Shown piece after piece: positions 35,901 to 43,845 of a stretch of DNA of 64,000 nt (position 1 is its first letter; every line of letters begins with the position of its first letter). The translations under genes were made by a program, and so were the position numbers. Under the pieces are notes generated by a model. That model was not told the DNA's origin, searched no databases, and saw only the letters and a program-made list of their open reading frames with translations. The DNA is from Bacteroidaceae bacterium (lineage in GTDB: Bacteria; Bacteroidota; Bacteroidia; Bacteroidales; Bacteroidaceae), in assembly GCA_017622815.1 (NCBI GenBank), contig JAGAQH010000036.1, positions 42,595-106,594 on the forward strand, given 5' to 3'.

Positions 35901-38015
35901 TCCGGAACCTGTGCCACCCCAACCCTCAAGGTTGTTCATTGCCCACCAGGCGATAAAGGCAGGACCAGCCACGAAGGCTTTGGCTGACTCGTCATCGTAA
36001 CCATACTTTCGGTTACCGTTTTTATCTTTCAAAGTCAGGAACTTGCGCCACACCTCTTCCATACCTACGAGTTGCAGGGGCATGTTGATACCATGCAGGG
36101 CCATCCAGTCGATTTCCTGTTGCCAGCGTGTCCAGGTCCATGAGGTCATAGAGTAACCGAAGGCACAGGTGTTCAGGTAGTAGCGGTACTTTGCATCGCT
36201 GACATGAGTCTCCTCTGCTGTGGGCAAGGGCAGGTTGCTAAGGTCTGCGTAAGGTGCGCTTTCATTCTTCACAGCCACTGTCTTCTCGTTGAGCGAGTTC
36301 CATGCTATGTTGATGTGTGCAATATGGTTCAGGTACCAACCCAAACCTGTAGTGATAGCGCTGATGGTAGTACCCTTGACGAGAATCTTGCCATCCTCGC
36401 TGCCAAGCACAAATGTTTCTTGCTTAGAATTGACAGACGGGTCAAGCACGAACTTGAATTTATCGGCAACGCCTGCACCACCGATACGATCAACGAGAGC
36501 CACTACGGCGGCAGGGTTGTCCACAATAGGTGCCTCGGTGTTGACAATGGTAATGGTTGCGTTCTCCTCATCCACAACTATGCTCCATGTGTAGCCGCTA
36601 ATCTCTGAGGCCGAGAAGAGGTCTATATCAAATTCACCCTTAGTGAATGTGGTTTCGGCAGAAACGTTTTCACCGTTGTAGGTTACTATGGGATTATGAC
36701 CATTCGGTGCGTTAACTGCAAATGTATATATAACATCCTCTTTTGCCTCATACAGCATTTCTATGCGGAATGCCTTTGCATTCATGGTGGTGTTCTCAGT
36801 AACAAAGGAGAAGGAGAAAGCACCGCCGAGGTCTATACCTTCAGGTAATACTATTTCAAAGTAGTCGTCTTCTGTGCTGCCATCCCATGTGCCGGCACAA
36901 TATGTGCCATTGTTGCCATCAAGCATATTGCTGAAATTCTTTCCAGCATTGTTGCCAGTAAAGAAACTTGCTTCCAGTGCCACCTTGGCACCATTTGCGT
37001 CATATAGTTCAAATGAATCAAAACTCATGCGCTTGGCTCCGCCTTGATAGAAGGCACCGGACTCAGTCAGCGTGAATCGCAGTTTGTTGCAGGGGGCGGT
37101 ATACCATATCTTGTCTGATGTGAAGTGGTGTTTATTGTCCTGCTGGGTTGCAGGCGTCGGACAGTCTGCCTTCTCCTCAATTACCCAACGATTACAATTT
37201 GCTGGAACATTGGTGAAGATACCGGTACCGACATTACTATCCTTATTGCTACCAAGGTTAATGTCCCCTGAACCGGAAATTCTTGAAATCAGCACGCCAC
37301 CATCGGCATCCACTTCTGAAACGCTCCATAAAGAGAAGTCTGTTGTCGTGTTCCAGTTATGAGTAGAACCAACAAAACTGCCAACCTTATCCTTGTTCTC
37401 AAGATAAAAGAAATCGGCAGAGGGAGTAATGTAGAAAGTAGTAGGAGTATCCTGGAATGATGCCTCAGAACCCGTTGATGAGGTCATGCTGAAATAGGTT
37501 CCTGTAGGACTTTTCAACACTGCATAATTACGATTGAGCGCAGAGTATTCTATTAAGGCAAACTTCAGCCCCGTTCCCTTATCGCAGAAGAGCGGAGAAC
37601 CAGAGGTAGCATTGTCCATGCTGATAAATTTGCCGTCAGCACGTGCAATGGTAAAGAGTCCAGTTTCTGGTTCACTAATGGTCCATTCGTATGCAGTAGT
37701 GCCAATCACGGCATTCCAGTTACGGTTTGATGCCTGCATTGCGTAGGTGCCGTTTGCGTTCTTCAGAACCCATTTGGCATTATCTGTTGTACCCTTCTCA
37801 AAATAGATGATGCAGGGCTTGGCATTCAGGCTGATGTTGTTGGTAGTACCACCAGCATTAGCCTCATTGATCCCCAATGTCTGTATGTCAAGATAGAGTC
37901 CTGACGTACTTTCCTTGAGGGCATACATCTTGCCAGCCTCAGGATTGAACTCTGCCCATGTTTGTATTGTACCCAGCAAGGAAAGCAAGAGAGAAAGCAA
38001 AAAGGTCTTCTTCAT
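32910..38015 (-). CDS. GH89 alpha-N-acetylglucosaminidase, multidomain exported
   Basis: A 1701-residue exported enzyme predicted to remove alpha-linked terminal GlcNAc from host glycans such as mucin. Signal peptide at 1-21. Repeated ricin/beta-trefoil-like or adhesive regions at about 25-290, a carbohydrate-binding-like region at about 290-400, and the NAGLU domains at about 470-1220. Segments match the GH89 core: YYLNTCAFGYSMTSWTWTRWQQEIDWMALHGIN, SMDPFHEGG (acid/base Glu) and GIGTAPEAIEQ (nucleophile Glu). Further beta-rich modules follow. The last 30 residues (IYNMAGQRQNTPQRG...GNKKMVVD) are a Prevotella-type C-terminal tail. Nearly all related enzymes are shorter than this one. Confidence 0.9.
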   Translation of the reverse strand: MKKTFLLSLLLSLLGTIQTWAEFNPEAGKMYALKESTSGLYLDIQTLGINEANAGGTTNNISLNAKPCIIYFEKGTTDNAKWVLKNANGTYAMQASNRNWNAVIGTTAYEWTISEPETGLFTIARADGKFISMDNATSGSPLFCDKGTGLKFALIEYSALNRNYAVLKSPTGTYFSMTSSTGSEASFQDTPTTFYITPSADFFYLENKDKVGSFVGSTHNWNTTTDFSLWSVSEVDADGGVLISRISGSGDINLGSNKDSNVGTGIFTNVPANCNRWVIEEKADCPTPATQQDNKHHFTSDKIWYTAPCNKLRFTLTESGAFYQGGAKRMSFDSFELYDANGAKVALEASFFTGNNAGKNFSNMLDGNNGTYCAGTWDGSTEDDYFEIVLPEGIDLGGAFSFSFVTENTTMNAKAFRIEMLYEAKEDVIYTFAVNAPNGHNPIVTYNGENVSAETTFTKGEFDIDLFSASEISGYTWSIVVDEENATITIVNTEAPIVDNPAAVVALVDRIGGAGVADKFKFVLDPSVNSKQETFVLGSEDGKILVKGTTISAITTGLGWYLNHIAHINIAWNSLNEKTVAVKNESAPYADLSNLPLPTAEETHVSDAKYRYYLNTCAFGYSMTSWTWTRWQQEIDWMALHGINMPLQLVGMEEVWRKFLTLKDKNGNRKYGYDDESAKAFVAGPAFIAWWAMNNLEGWGGTGSGTKSGGTWAGAGGVQDDAWYVRQTELAGKIVDAQRALGMQPVLPGWSGMVPTNFAEKSGYATRGNGGNWAGDFVRPLLLSVNNDNYAEIAADYYACLKEVMGESQYYSMDPFHEGGGAGTMEDYEALYAAMEAAKPGSQWVIQQWQWSPTQKYSLTAVPAGRLVVLDLFSDGSPAFDSYNGYAPQDAVFCAIPNFGGRSGLMGRLQNLTDNYFKFKGKYASIKGIGTAPEAIEQTPVTYDLIFQLPWMNGVKPDVAKWVDNYAVARYGQDNAVVKEAWSLLRQGPLNYGADGIQGPVEDVWAARPNLDANKASSWGKTLKDAGHIYTPARRQMLIDAVYKLLSQQEALGMASGSVYESNYNYDLVEFGGGVMADYAYDLLLGIKEARNAGNTALYESRRDAFLQLILDVDAFKGTNLNFRLGKWTQEARDAAGEVKGATTATPDWYEYNNARTIVSTWSSPNTNLNDYSYRSWQGLMKDLYYPRWKHYFDNNCTADQYGFFEWNWAHGMKHAVGQTAISNEPLAKGEAGHTDSYTREPEDNTADKAKEILDKYIIPVNNGAYYAYRYLTNDVTAKVTIIANAGTTIDLTEYFGALTDVTVTGDFIDGTATDLSNVAVKSDAADGSHIGTITLNDGTVLTFAVVLNPEYYGVYNIIYKDGSNDAPVFVGYNADKDNSNNVGYKLIAEGTYSADALADKMFTIAPNGTGYSISAQGKFLKSPNLSYWNHIMFSDNSDEAGVYLIEETGTDTGFFKMCSTGSGINYVNDYDNLVFGNDNSTKENLATFSFSEVESYPFTVKEAGLATLCLPFNVVLPEGMTAYDLANTNVREGEEGAYTCSMQPIAIFGNTLKAGTPVIVKAEADDYTLSITMSDNGAKTSLPGSLLRGNFMKQELVQGSNVKKFILTKDNNGVVGFYRMQASGTIGANKCWMEWATPAGQAEARSFVFSFDEETGINDVISSGQSQDNASHLIYNMAGQRQNTPQRGLNIIGNKKMVVD

Positions 38016-38068
38016 GTTATTGTGTATTTTAGATTAAGTCATAAATATGGTGAGGACGTGATTCTGTG

Positions 38069-38902
38069 TTATCGCGCGGTGTACTTGGCATACTTTAATG
38101 CCGGCATACCCAAGCCCATTATGGCGAACGCCTTGTGGCCTTTAGGGATGCCCAGTACCTTTGCCGCACGTTTGCACCCCATCATGAACATGGCCGTCTG
38201 CACGAAGCCCATGTAAATCTGGCTCACGCCGAGGGACTCTGCCATAAGCGAGGCATTCTGGTACGCAAGATTGCTGTCCTGCGAACCGAAGGAGTAGCCT
38301 TTGGGAGCGGAAAGTATGAGCAGGGCGGTACAGTTGCAGATGCATGGGCGTTGCCCCTGCTTGAACTGCTCGTTCATGGCCATCAGGGCGGGGACCTCGT
38401 CGTAGAGTTTGCGCAGGAACGGCCGCATTACCAGTTTCACGGGAGGGAAGAGCATGAAGCGTGCCAGGCGCATGAAGTAATTTATGGTTGCCGCCTCCAC
38501 TTCCTGCAGTTCAATGTCGCGGGTGATTAGGTGGAGATGCACCTGCCGGCTGTTCTGTGCCGTGGGGGCATATCGCGCTGCTTCCAGAATCATGTCCAGA
38601 GACCTCTGGGGAATGGGCGTGGCGGTGATGGTGCGGTTACTGCGGCGTGAGCGTATCAGTTCCATCAGACTCTCTGCACTGGGCAGGATGTCCCTCTTGA
38701 TTTCGTGTATTGACTCCGCAGGAAAGTCGGTGTGGGTATATGCCCCGGTGGGACAGACGTCCACACAATGTCCGCACCCTATGCACACTTCGGGGTGGCG
38801 GAGCACGGGCTGTTCATCCTTTTCTATGACAGGGATGAACGCAGGGCAAACCCTTTGGCATTTGCCGCATCGGATGCAGGTATCGTGGTTTATGCTTATC
38901 AT
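38069..38902 (-). CDS. Ferredoxin-nitroreductase fusion protein
   Basis: A 277-residue protein with two [4Fe-4S] motifs at the N-terminus (CIRCGKCQRVCP at 9-20 and CIGCGHCVDVCP at about 40-51), then an FMN-binding nitroreductase domain with RRSNRTITATPIP and AARYAPTAQNSRQ segments. It probably takes electrons from ferredoxin-like partners to reduce an unknown substrate. The 9-bp array at 38919 sits just upstream, and no TAnnTTTG element is seen, so it may share a transcript with the hypothetical gene upstream. Confidence 0.88.
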   Translation of the reverse strand: MISINHDTCIRCGKCQRVCPAFIPVIEKDEQPVLRHPEVCIGCGHCVDVCPTGAYTHTDFPAESIHEIKRDILPSAESLMELIRSRRSNRTITATPIPQRSLDMILEAARYAPTAQNSRQVHLHLITRDIELQEVEAATINYFMRLARFMLFPPVKLVMRPFLRKLYDEVPALMAMNEQFKQGQRPCICNCTALLILSAPKGYSFGSQDSNLAYQNASLMAESLGVSQIYMGFVQTAMFMMGCKRAAKVLGIPKGHKAFAIMGLGMPALKYAKYTAR

Positions 38903-38918
38903 GGGAAGGGACTATTTT

Positions 38919-38954
38919 ATAGAATCTATAGAATCTATAGCATCTATAGAATGG
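38919..38954. repeat. 9-bp-period array, four units
   Basis: ATAGAATCT, ATAGAATCT, ATAGCATCT, ATAGAATGG. The array abuts the stop codon of the minus-strand gene 38955-39356 and ends 16 bp before the nitroreductase ATG. Confidence 0.88.
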
Positions 38955-39356
38955 TTATTGGTTCTCGGAGGAGTCAGCAGGTTTCTCCTCGGGATTGTTC
39001 TTGTAGTACTCGTCCCATTGCCTTTGCACTTCCTGCCAGTCTACGGCATCACCGCTGGCCACGGCCTCGGCCTGACGCAGTGCTTCGTCGCGCTGGCGCT
39101 TTTCGGCATGACGTTGCTTCATGGCCTCGATGGTGGCCTCGTCCAGAATCTGTATGCGGCCACGGCGTACACATTCGTCGAGGTCTTCGGGTCCGAAGGC
39201 CTTGCCCTGTATGTTGAAGTCGGCAATGTTGAACTCGAATGTTGTGCGCAGTGTATGGCGCACCATCTTCTGCTGGAAGCGCGTGCCTGCCATCTTTCGG
39301 CGCAGCAACTTGCCTATTATTTCTATCTCGCGTTGTGAGAATTTGTTTCTGCCCAT
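38955..39356 (-). CDS. Conserved-looking hypothetical protein, charged and helical
   Basis: A 133-residue soluble protein with no recognised domain. The N-terminus (MGRNKFSQREIEIIGKLLRRKMAGTRF) looks like a small helical nucleic-acid-binding head. The C-terminal half is a Gln/Glu/Arg-rich probable coiled coil ending EEKPADSSENQ. The start at 39356 is set by the promoter at 39388. A longer frame to 39506 is upstream of it and repeat-derived. I do not recognise a function. Confidence 0.75.
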   Translation of the reverse strand: MGRNKFSQREIEIIGKLLRRKMAGTRFQQKMVRHTLRTTFEFNIADFNIQGKAFGPEDLDECVRRGRIQILDEATIEAMKQRHAEKRQRDEALRQAEAVASGDAVDWQEVQRQWDEYYKNNPEEKPADSSENQ

Positions 39357-39387
39357 TGAATGATTGATAATGTATATTATGCGTAGG

Positions 39388-39395
39388 CAAAGATA
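39388..39395 (-). promoter_or_regulatory. Putative promoter (-7 element) of the hypothetical gene 38955-39356
   Basis: Minus strand TATCTTTG, 31 bp before the ATG at 39356. Confidence 0.6.
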
Positions 39396-39440
39396 GCAAT
39401 AAAATATGAAATCCCGTGCTACACGCCCGGAATTATCGAC

Positions 39441-39485
39441 CATAAAGTCCCTAAGGACCTTAGAGACCTGAAGGGCTTTAAAGGT
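39441..39485. repeat. 9-bp-period array, five units
   Basis: CATAAAGTC, CCTAAGGAC, CTTAGAGAC, CTGAAGGGC, TTTAAAGGT. Same sequence family as 4783-4836 and 43054-43089. It lies in the 379-bp divergent gap between 39356 and 39736. Confidence 0.75.
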
Positions 39486-39511
39486 CTCACGTTTTGAAAT
39501 CCTCAAATAAA

Positions 39512-39698
39512 TTTGGTATTATGCTCGCTTAATCGTACTTTGAGGCTATGCCTCTAAGGTACTCACGTTCGGAAAAACCAAATCGATGATTTGCTTTTTC
39601 GCTCACTTAATCGTACTTTGAGGCTGGCGCCTCTAAGGTACTATCGCTCGGAAATGTTCAAATAAATTTGACATTTCGCTCACTTAATCGTACCTTTG
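39512..39698 (+). repeat. Three tandem promoter-bearing units with 77-78-bp period
   Basis: Each unit has TTTG (39512, 39590, 39667), then CGCTCACTTAATCG or a close form, then a -7-like box: TACTTTG at 39536 and 39614, and TACCTTTG at 39691. After the first two boxes comes a dyad (TACTTTGAGGC ... GCCTCTAAGGTA) and a CG(C/T)TCGGAAA segment. Only the last unit has the full 8-nt -7 box. The first two are one base short. Confidence 0.85.
39667..39698 (+). promoter_or_regulatory. Putative promoter of the S46 peptidase gene
   Basis: TTTG (39667-39670), a 20-bp spacer, and TACCTTTG (39691-39698), 37 bp before the ATG. Consensus match is full. Confidence 0.75.
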
Positions 39699-39735
39699 CA
39701 TCCGCTAAAGAAAAAAGGACAATAAATAATAAGGT

Positions 39736-41880
39736 ATGCGTAAACTATTAGTTACACTTACGGCAGTGATGTGCTCGCTCATGGCGAGTGCCGACGAGGG
39801 CATGTGGATGCTCTCTCACATCAACCCCAAGACGGCAGAGACGATGAAGTCTCTCGGCCTTACCCTCACTCCCGAGGAACTGTACAATCCCAACGGCCGC
39901 AGCCTGAAGGATGCTGTTATCAATCTGGGCGACTTCTGCTCCGGCGTTGTGGTGTCTCCCGAAGGTCTGTTCTTCACCAACCACCATTGCGGTTATGGCG
40001 CCATCCAGGCCCTGTCCACTCCCGAGGACGACATACTGAAGAACGGTTTCGTTGCCAAGAAGCGCGAACAGGAGCGTCCTGCCCATGGCCTTTATGTACG
40101 TTTTCTGCAGAGGGTGGAGGACTGCACCGAGCAGGTCAATGCCGAACTGGCACGCCTCTACAAGGAGAAGGCCCCCAAGATGGACTCTGCCCAAGTGGAG
40201 GCCTACTACACGGATAGCATCTGCATGGCTCTGGAGGATAAGTTGGACAGCCTGAACCCCGACATGGAGTGTCGTGTGGCATCGTACTATGGAGGCAATG
40301 CCTTCTATGCCAACTTCTACAAGGTGTACAACGACATACGCCTGGTGTTCACCGCCACGGAGACCCTGGGCAAGTTCGGTGGCGACACCGACAACTGGAT
40401 GTGGCCCCGCCAGACATGCGACTTCTCCATGTTCCGCATCTATGCCAAGCCCGACGGTACTCCTGCCGAGTACAGCGAGGACAATGTGCCCCTGAAGACT
40501 CCCGGTTATGCTCCCGTTTCCATCAAGGGTTATGCCCCCGGCGACTATTGCATGACCATCGGTTATCCCGGCAGCACCGACCGTTACCTCTCTTCATGGG
40601 GCATCGTGGAGCGCACCGAGGCCACCAACCAGGCCGTCATTGATGTGCGTACCGCCAAGCAGAACGTATGGAAGCACTGGATGGACGAGGACCGTGCCAT
40701 TGCCATCAAGTACTCCAGCAAGTGGGCAAGCAGCAGCAACTACTGGAAGAACTCCATAGGCATGAACAAGGCCGTGAAGGACCTGGACATCGTGGGACAG
40801 AAGAAGAAGATAGAGCAGAACATTCGCAACTGGTATGCCAAGGACGAGGCACGCAAGGCACGCTACGGTTCCGTCCTGTCCGAACTGGAGAAGGCCTATA
40901 CCCAGCGCAAGGAGAAGATGGCTCTGCTGACCTACTATAGCGAAGTGTTCTTCCGTGGCATAGAACTGCGCAACGTTGCCAGCCGCCTGTCGCGTCTGCC
41001 CTTTGATGCCACCGCCGAGGATGCCGCCCTGTGCGTGGACAACCTGAAGGCTTTCTATAAGGACTACGAACCCCGCGTGGACGAGGAAACCATGGGTGTG
41101 CTCCTCCAGGACTACCGCACATGGTCCAAGGGCGAGTTCCTGCCCGACTTCTACCAACTGATAGACAGCCTCTATGGCGGCGACACCAAGGCCTATGCCA
41201 AGGATGTCTTTGCCAAGACCTGCCTGCTGGACACCACCTGCGTGGCAAAGGTGATGGCCGACAGCACCCTGCGCGAGACGGACATCGCCATGCAGTATGC
41301 CGATGACATCATCGACACATACTACGGCCTTCTGGCTTCCATCAGAAGCACCCTGCCTGTCATCGACCACAACGAGCGACTGCTCACACAGGCCCTCATG
41401 GACATGGAGATGGACGAGGCCCACTATTCCGATGCCAACATGACCATGCGCCTGTCCTACGGCTTCATACAGGACTACACCGCCAACGGTACGCACTACA
41501 ACTACTTCACCAACAGCCAGAGCCTTCTGGACAAGGCTGCCAAGCAGGAGGAGATAGAGGACTACGAACTGGAGGCCGACATAGTGAAACTGCTCAAGAA
41601 GGGCAAGTTCGGCAAGTATGCCGACAAGAAGACCAAGCAGATGCACCTCTGCTTCCTGAGCAACAACGACATCACCGGCGGCAACAGCGGTTCGCCCATG
41701 TTCGACGGCAACGGCCATGTCATCGGCCTTGCTTTCGACGGCAACTGGGAGGCCATGGCTGGCGACATCAGTTTCGACCCCACACTGCAGCGCTGCATTG
41801 GTGTGGACATCCGTTTCGTCCTGTGGGTAATAGACCGCTGGGGCGGAGGCAAGAACATCATCAAGGAACTGGGACTGTAA
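39736..41880 (+). CDS. S46 family dipeptidyl-peptidase, DPP7-like
   Basis: Exported serine exopeptidase that removes N-terminal dipeptides in the periplasm, supporting peptide catabolism. It has 714 residues with a signal peptide at about 1-19. The triad is visible: His84 in TNHHCGYGA, an Asp in the GGDTDNWMWPRQTCDFS segment (probably D229), and Ser651 in GGNSGSP. The residue 18 positions after Ser651 is Gly669 (LAFDGNWEA). In this family Gly at that place marks DPP7 (hydrophobic P1), while Arg marks DPP11 (acidic P1). DPP7-type specificity is therefore inferred. The gene has its own promoter and terminator. Confidence 0.93.
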   Translation: MRKLLVTLTAVMCSLMASADEGMWMLSHINPKTAETMKSLGLTLTPEELYNPNGRSLKDAVINLGDFCSGVVVSPEGLFFTNHHCGYGAIQALSTPEDDILKNGFVAKKREQERPAHGLYVRFLQRVEDCTEQVNAELARLYKEKAPKMDSAQVEAYYTDSICMALEDKLDSLNPDMECRVASYYGGNAFYANFYKVYNDIRLVFTATETLGKFGGDTDNWMWPRQTCDFSMFRIYAKPDGTPAEYSEDNVPLKTPGYAPVSIKGYAPGDYCMTIGYPGSTDRYLSSWGIVERTEATNQAVIDVRTAKQNVWKHWMDEDRAIAIKYSSKWASSSNYWKNSIGMNKAVKDLDIVGQKKKIEQNIRNWYAKDEARKARYGSVLSELEKAYTQRKEKMALLTYYSEVFFRGIELRNVASRLSRLPFDATAEDAALCVDNLKAFYKDYEPRVDEETMGVLLQDYRTWSKGEFLPDFYQLIDSLYGGDTKAYAKDVFAKTCLLDTTCVAKVMADSTLRETDIAMQYADDIIDTYYGLLASIRSTLPVIDHNERLLTQALMDMEMDEAHYSDANMTMRLSYGFIQDYTANGTHYNYFTNSQSLLDKAAKQEEIEDYELEADIVKLLKKGKFGKYADKKTKQMHLCFLSNNDITGGNSGSPMFDGNGHVIGLAFDGNWEAMAGDISFDPTLQRCIGVDIRFVLWVIDRWGGGKNIIKELGL

Positions 41881-41898
41881 AGCAAGTCCCCTCACGAT

Positions 41899-41934
41899 AA
41901 AAGCGCCGGGCCACTGAATGTCCGGCGCTTTTCC
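41899..41934 (+). terminator. Terminator after the S46 peptidase gene
   Basis: An 11-bp stem AAAAGCGCCGG (41899-41909) with CCGGCGCTTTT (41922-41932). Confidence 0.85.
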
Positions 41935-41949
41935 TATATGTGGCATAGC

Positions 41950-42018
41950 CAGTCCTCTTAATAGGAGGACAGCAGTCCTCATAGTAGGAGGACTGGAGTA
42001 CTCTTAGTAAGAGGACTG
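41950..42018. repeat. 23-bp-period dyad array, three units
   Basis: Units at 41950, 41973 and 41996, exactly 23 bp each: CAGTCCTCttaatagGAGGAC, CAGTCCTCatagtagGAGGAC and GAGTACTCttagtaaGAGGAC. Each is a strong palindrome. It lies between the S46 terminator and the next promoter. Confidence 0.9.
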
Positions 42019-42062
42019 GCGAAAAAACGGGACGCGATGCGGACTTTCTCGTAAAAAACAAG

Positions 42063-42070
42063 TATCTTTG
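42063..42070 (+). promoter_or_regulatory. Putative promoter (-7 element) of the dehydrogenase gene
   Basis: TATCTTTG, 25 bp before the ATG at 42096. Confidence 0.6.
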
Positions 42071-42095
42071 CCCTAAGGAACAAACATAAAGGCAC

Positions 42096-43058
42096 ATGAA
42101 GATAGTTGTTTTGGATGCATATACGGCCAATCCCGGAGACCTGTCGTGGGAACCCCTGTATGCCTTGGGACAGGTGGAGGTCTACGACCGTACCGCCCCC
42201 GGGGATGTGGTGGCACGTGCCACGGGAGCCGATGCTGTGCTGGTGAACAAGGTGAAGATAACACGCGAGGTGATGGAGGCTCTGCCCCAACTGCGCTACG
42301 TGGGGGTGCTGGCCACGGGATACAATGTGGTGGACATCCCGGCCGCACACGAGCATGGCATCACCGTCACCAATGTGCCGGCCTACAGTACCATGTCGGT
42401 GGCACAGATGGTCTTCGCCCACCTGCTGAATATTACCAGTTCGGTGGCAGAGTACACCTCTGAGGTGAAAGCCGGCAAGTGGAGCCGATGCGAGGATTTC
42501 TGTTTCTACAACGTACCGCTGACAGAACTGGACGGCCGCACAATGGGCATCGTGGGTCTTGGAAACACCGGCATGGCGGTGGCAAGGATAGCGCAGGCCT
42601 TCGGCATGAAGGTGATGGCCATGAGTAGCAAAGCGGCAGAAACGCTCCAGGCCCTGGGAATATGCAAGGCATCGTCATACGAGCAACTCTTCGCCCAGGC
42701 CGATGTACTTTCCCTGCATTGTCCGTTGGCCGAGGACACCCTGCATCTGGTAAATGCCGGGCGTCTGGCACTGATGAAGCCTACGGCCATACTGATAAAT
42801 ACGGGCAGAGGACCGCTTGTTGACGAGCAGGCTCTGGCAGACGCACTCCGTGCCGGCAGGATACGTGCCGCAGGAGTGGATGTCCTCACCGAAGAACCTC
42901 CACGGAACGACAGCCCTCTGATAGGCGCCCCCAACTGCCACATCACCCCGCACATAGCATGGGCCACGGCCGAAGCAAGGCAGCGCCTGTTGGCTACGGC
43001 CATAGAAAACGTGAAGGCCTTTGCCAATGGCAGGCCCCAAAACACAATCCTCCCCTAA
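42096..43058 (+). CDS. D-2-hydroxyacid dehydrogenase (glycerate dehydrogenase-like)
   Basis: NAD-dependent oxidoreductase of 320 residues. The N- and C-terminal parts form the catalytic domain. The NAD motif is GIVGLGNTGMAVARIAQAF (about 151-169). The catalytic Arg lies in the segment before LINTGRGPLVDE or nearby, and the catalytic His is in HITPHIAWAT. Best fit is the HprA-like glycerate/hydroxypyruvate group, but the substrate cannot be fixed by eye. The stop codon lies inside a 9-bp array leading to yjjG. Confidence 0.9.
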   Translation: MKIVVLDAYTANPGDLSWEPLYALGQVEVYDRTAPGDVVARATGADAVLVNKVKITREVMEALPQLRYVGVLATGYNVVDIPAAHEHGITVTNVPAYSTMSVAQMVFAHLLNITSSVAEYTSEVKAGKWSRCEDFCFYNVPLTELDGRTMGIVGLGNTGMAVARIAQAFGMKVMAMSSKAAETLQALGICKASSYEQLFAQADVLSLHCPLAEDTLHLVNAGRLALMKPTAILINTGRGPLVDEQALADALRAGRIRAAGVDVLTEEPPRNDSPLIGAPNCHITPHIAWATAEARQRLLATAIENVKAFANGRPQNTILP

Positions 43059-43089
43059 AGACCTTATAGACTCTAAAGTCCCTTAAACC
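43054..43089 (+). repeat. 9-bp-period array, four units, spanning a gene junction
   Basis: CCTAAAGAC, CTTATAGAC, TCTAAAGTC, CCTTAAACC. It includes the stop codon of the dehydrogenase gene (43056-43058) and ends 7 bp before the ATG of the HAD gene. Confidence 0.85.
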
Positions 43090-43096
43090 AACCCCA

Positions 43097-43810
43097 ATGG
43101 AAAAGCACTACAAAGACATATTCCTGGATTTCGACGACACCCTGTACGACACGCACGGCAATGCCGACATAGCATTGGGAGAACTCTATGAAGACTTCGC
43201 CCTGCACCGCCATTTTGACAAGTTCGAGGACTTCCACATCCCTTACTGGGAAACCAACCTTGACCTGTGGAAACAGTATGCTGCCGGCGAGATAACCCGC
43301 GATGTCCTTATCGTGGAGCGCTTCCGCCGCCCCTTGAGCAAAGGTCGCGGACTGGAGAATGTAAGTGTTGAGTTATGCCTTGAAGTGAGCGACCGTTTTC
43401 TGGAACTCTGTGCCGTGAAGCCCGGAGTGATTGACGGAGCACATGAGGTGATGGACTATCTCAAGTCCCGAGGTTACGGCCTGCACATGTGCAGCAATGG
43501 TTTCCACGAGGTGCAGTACCGCAAGTTGAAAGCCTGTGGCATGAAGGACTGTTTCGACACCATAGTGCTGTCCGAGGATGCCGGTGCCAACAAACCTTCC
43601 CCCGTCTATTTCGACTATGCCTTCCGCATGACAGGTGCCAGGCCCGAAACCACCCTGATGATAGGCGACAACTTCCAGACCGACATCCTCGGGGCAAAAG
43701 CCTCCGGCCTGGATGTCATGTGGTTCAATCCCAATCCCGGGCAGAATAAAGCCACGGAGGCCGTGAACTACGAGATTCACAGCCTCCGGAGTATAATGGA
43801 TTTGCTTTAG
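43097..43810 (+). CDS. YjjG family noncanonical pyrimidine nucleotidase (HAD)
   Basis: A 237-residue HAD phosphatase that probably dephosphorylates damaged or noncanonical pyrimidine nucleotides. Motif I is FLDFDDTLYDT (residues 9-19), with both catalytic Asp. Motif II is MCSNGF, motif III the lysine in ANKPSPVYFDYA, and motif IV MIGDNFQTDILGA. The segment order and length match YjjG. It probably shares a transcript with the dehydrogenase gene. Confidence 0.9.
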   Translation: MEKHYKDIFLDFDDTLYDTHGNADIALGELYEDFALHRHFDKFEDFHIPYWETNLDLWKQYAAGEITRDVLIVERFRRPLSKGRGLENVSVELCLEVSDRFLELCAVKPGVIDGAHEVMDYLKSRGYGLHMCSNGFHEVQYRKLKACGMKDCFDTIVLSEDAGANKPSPVYFDYAFRMTGARPETTLMIGDNFQTDILGAKASGLDVMWFNPNPGQNKATEAVNYEIHSLRSIMDLL

Positions 43811-43845
43811 CCGCTTGCCCCCCGAGGGGGCTTGTTATGCTATGG

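Noticed and set aside
43811-43845. Terminator in the short convergent gap after yjjG
   Set aside because: A G/C-rich inverted repeat is present, but the loop is tiny and the T-run is weak. Not enough to annotate.
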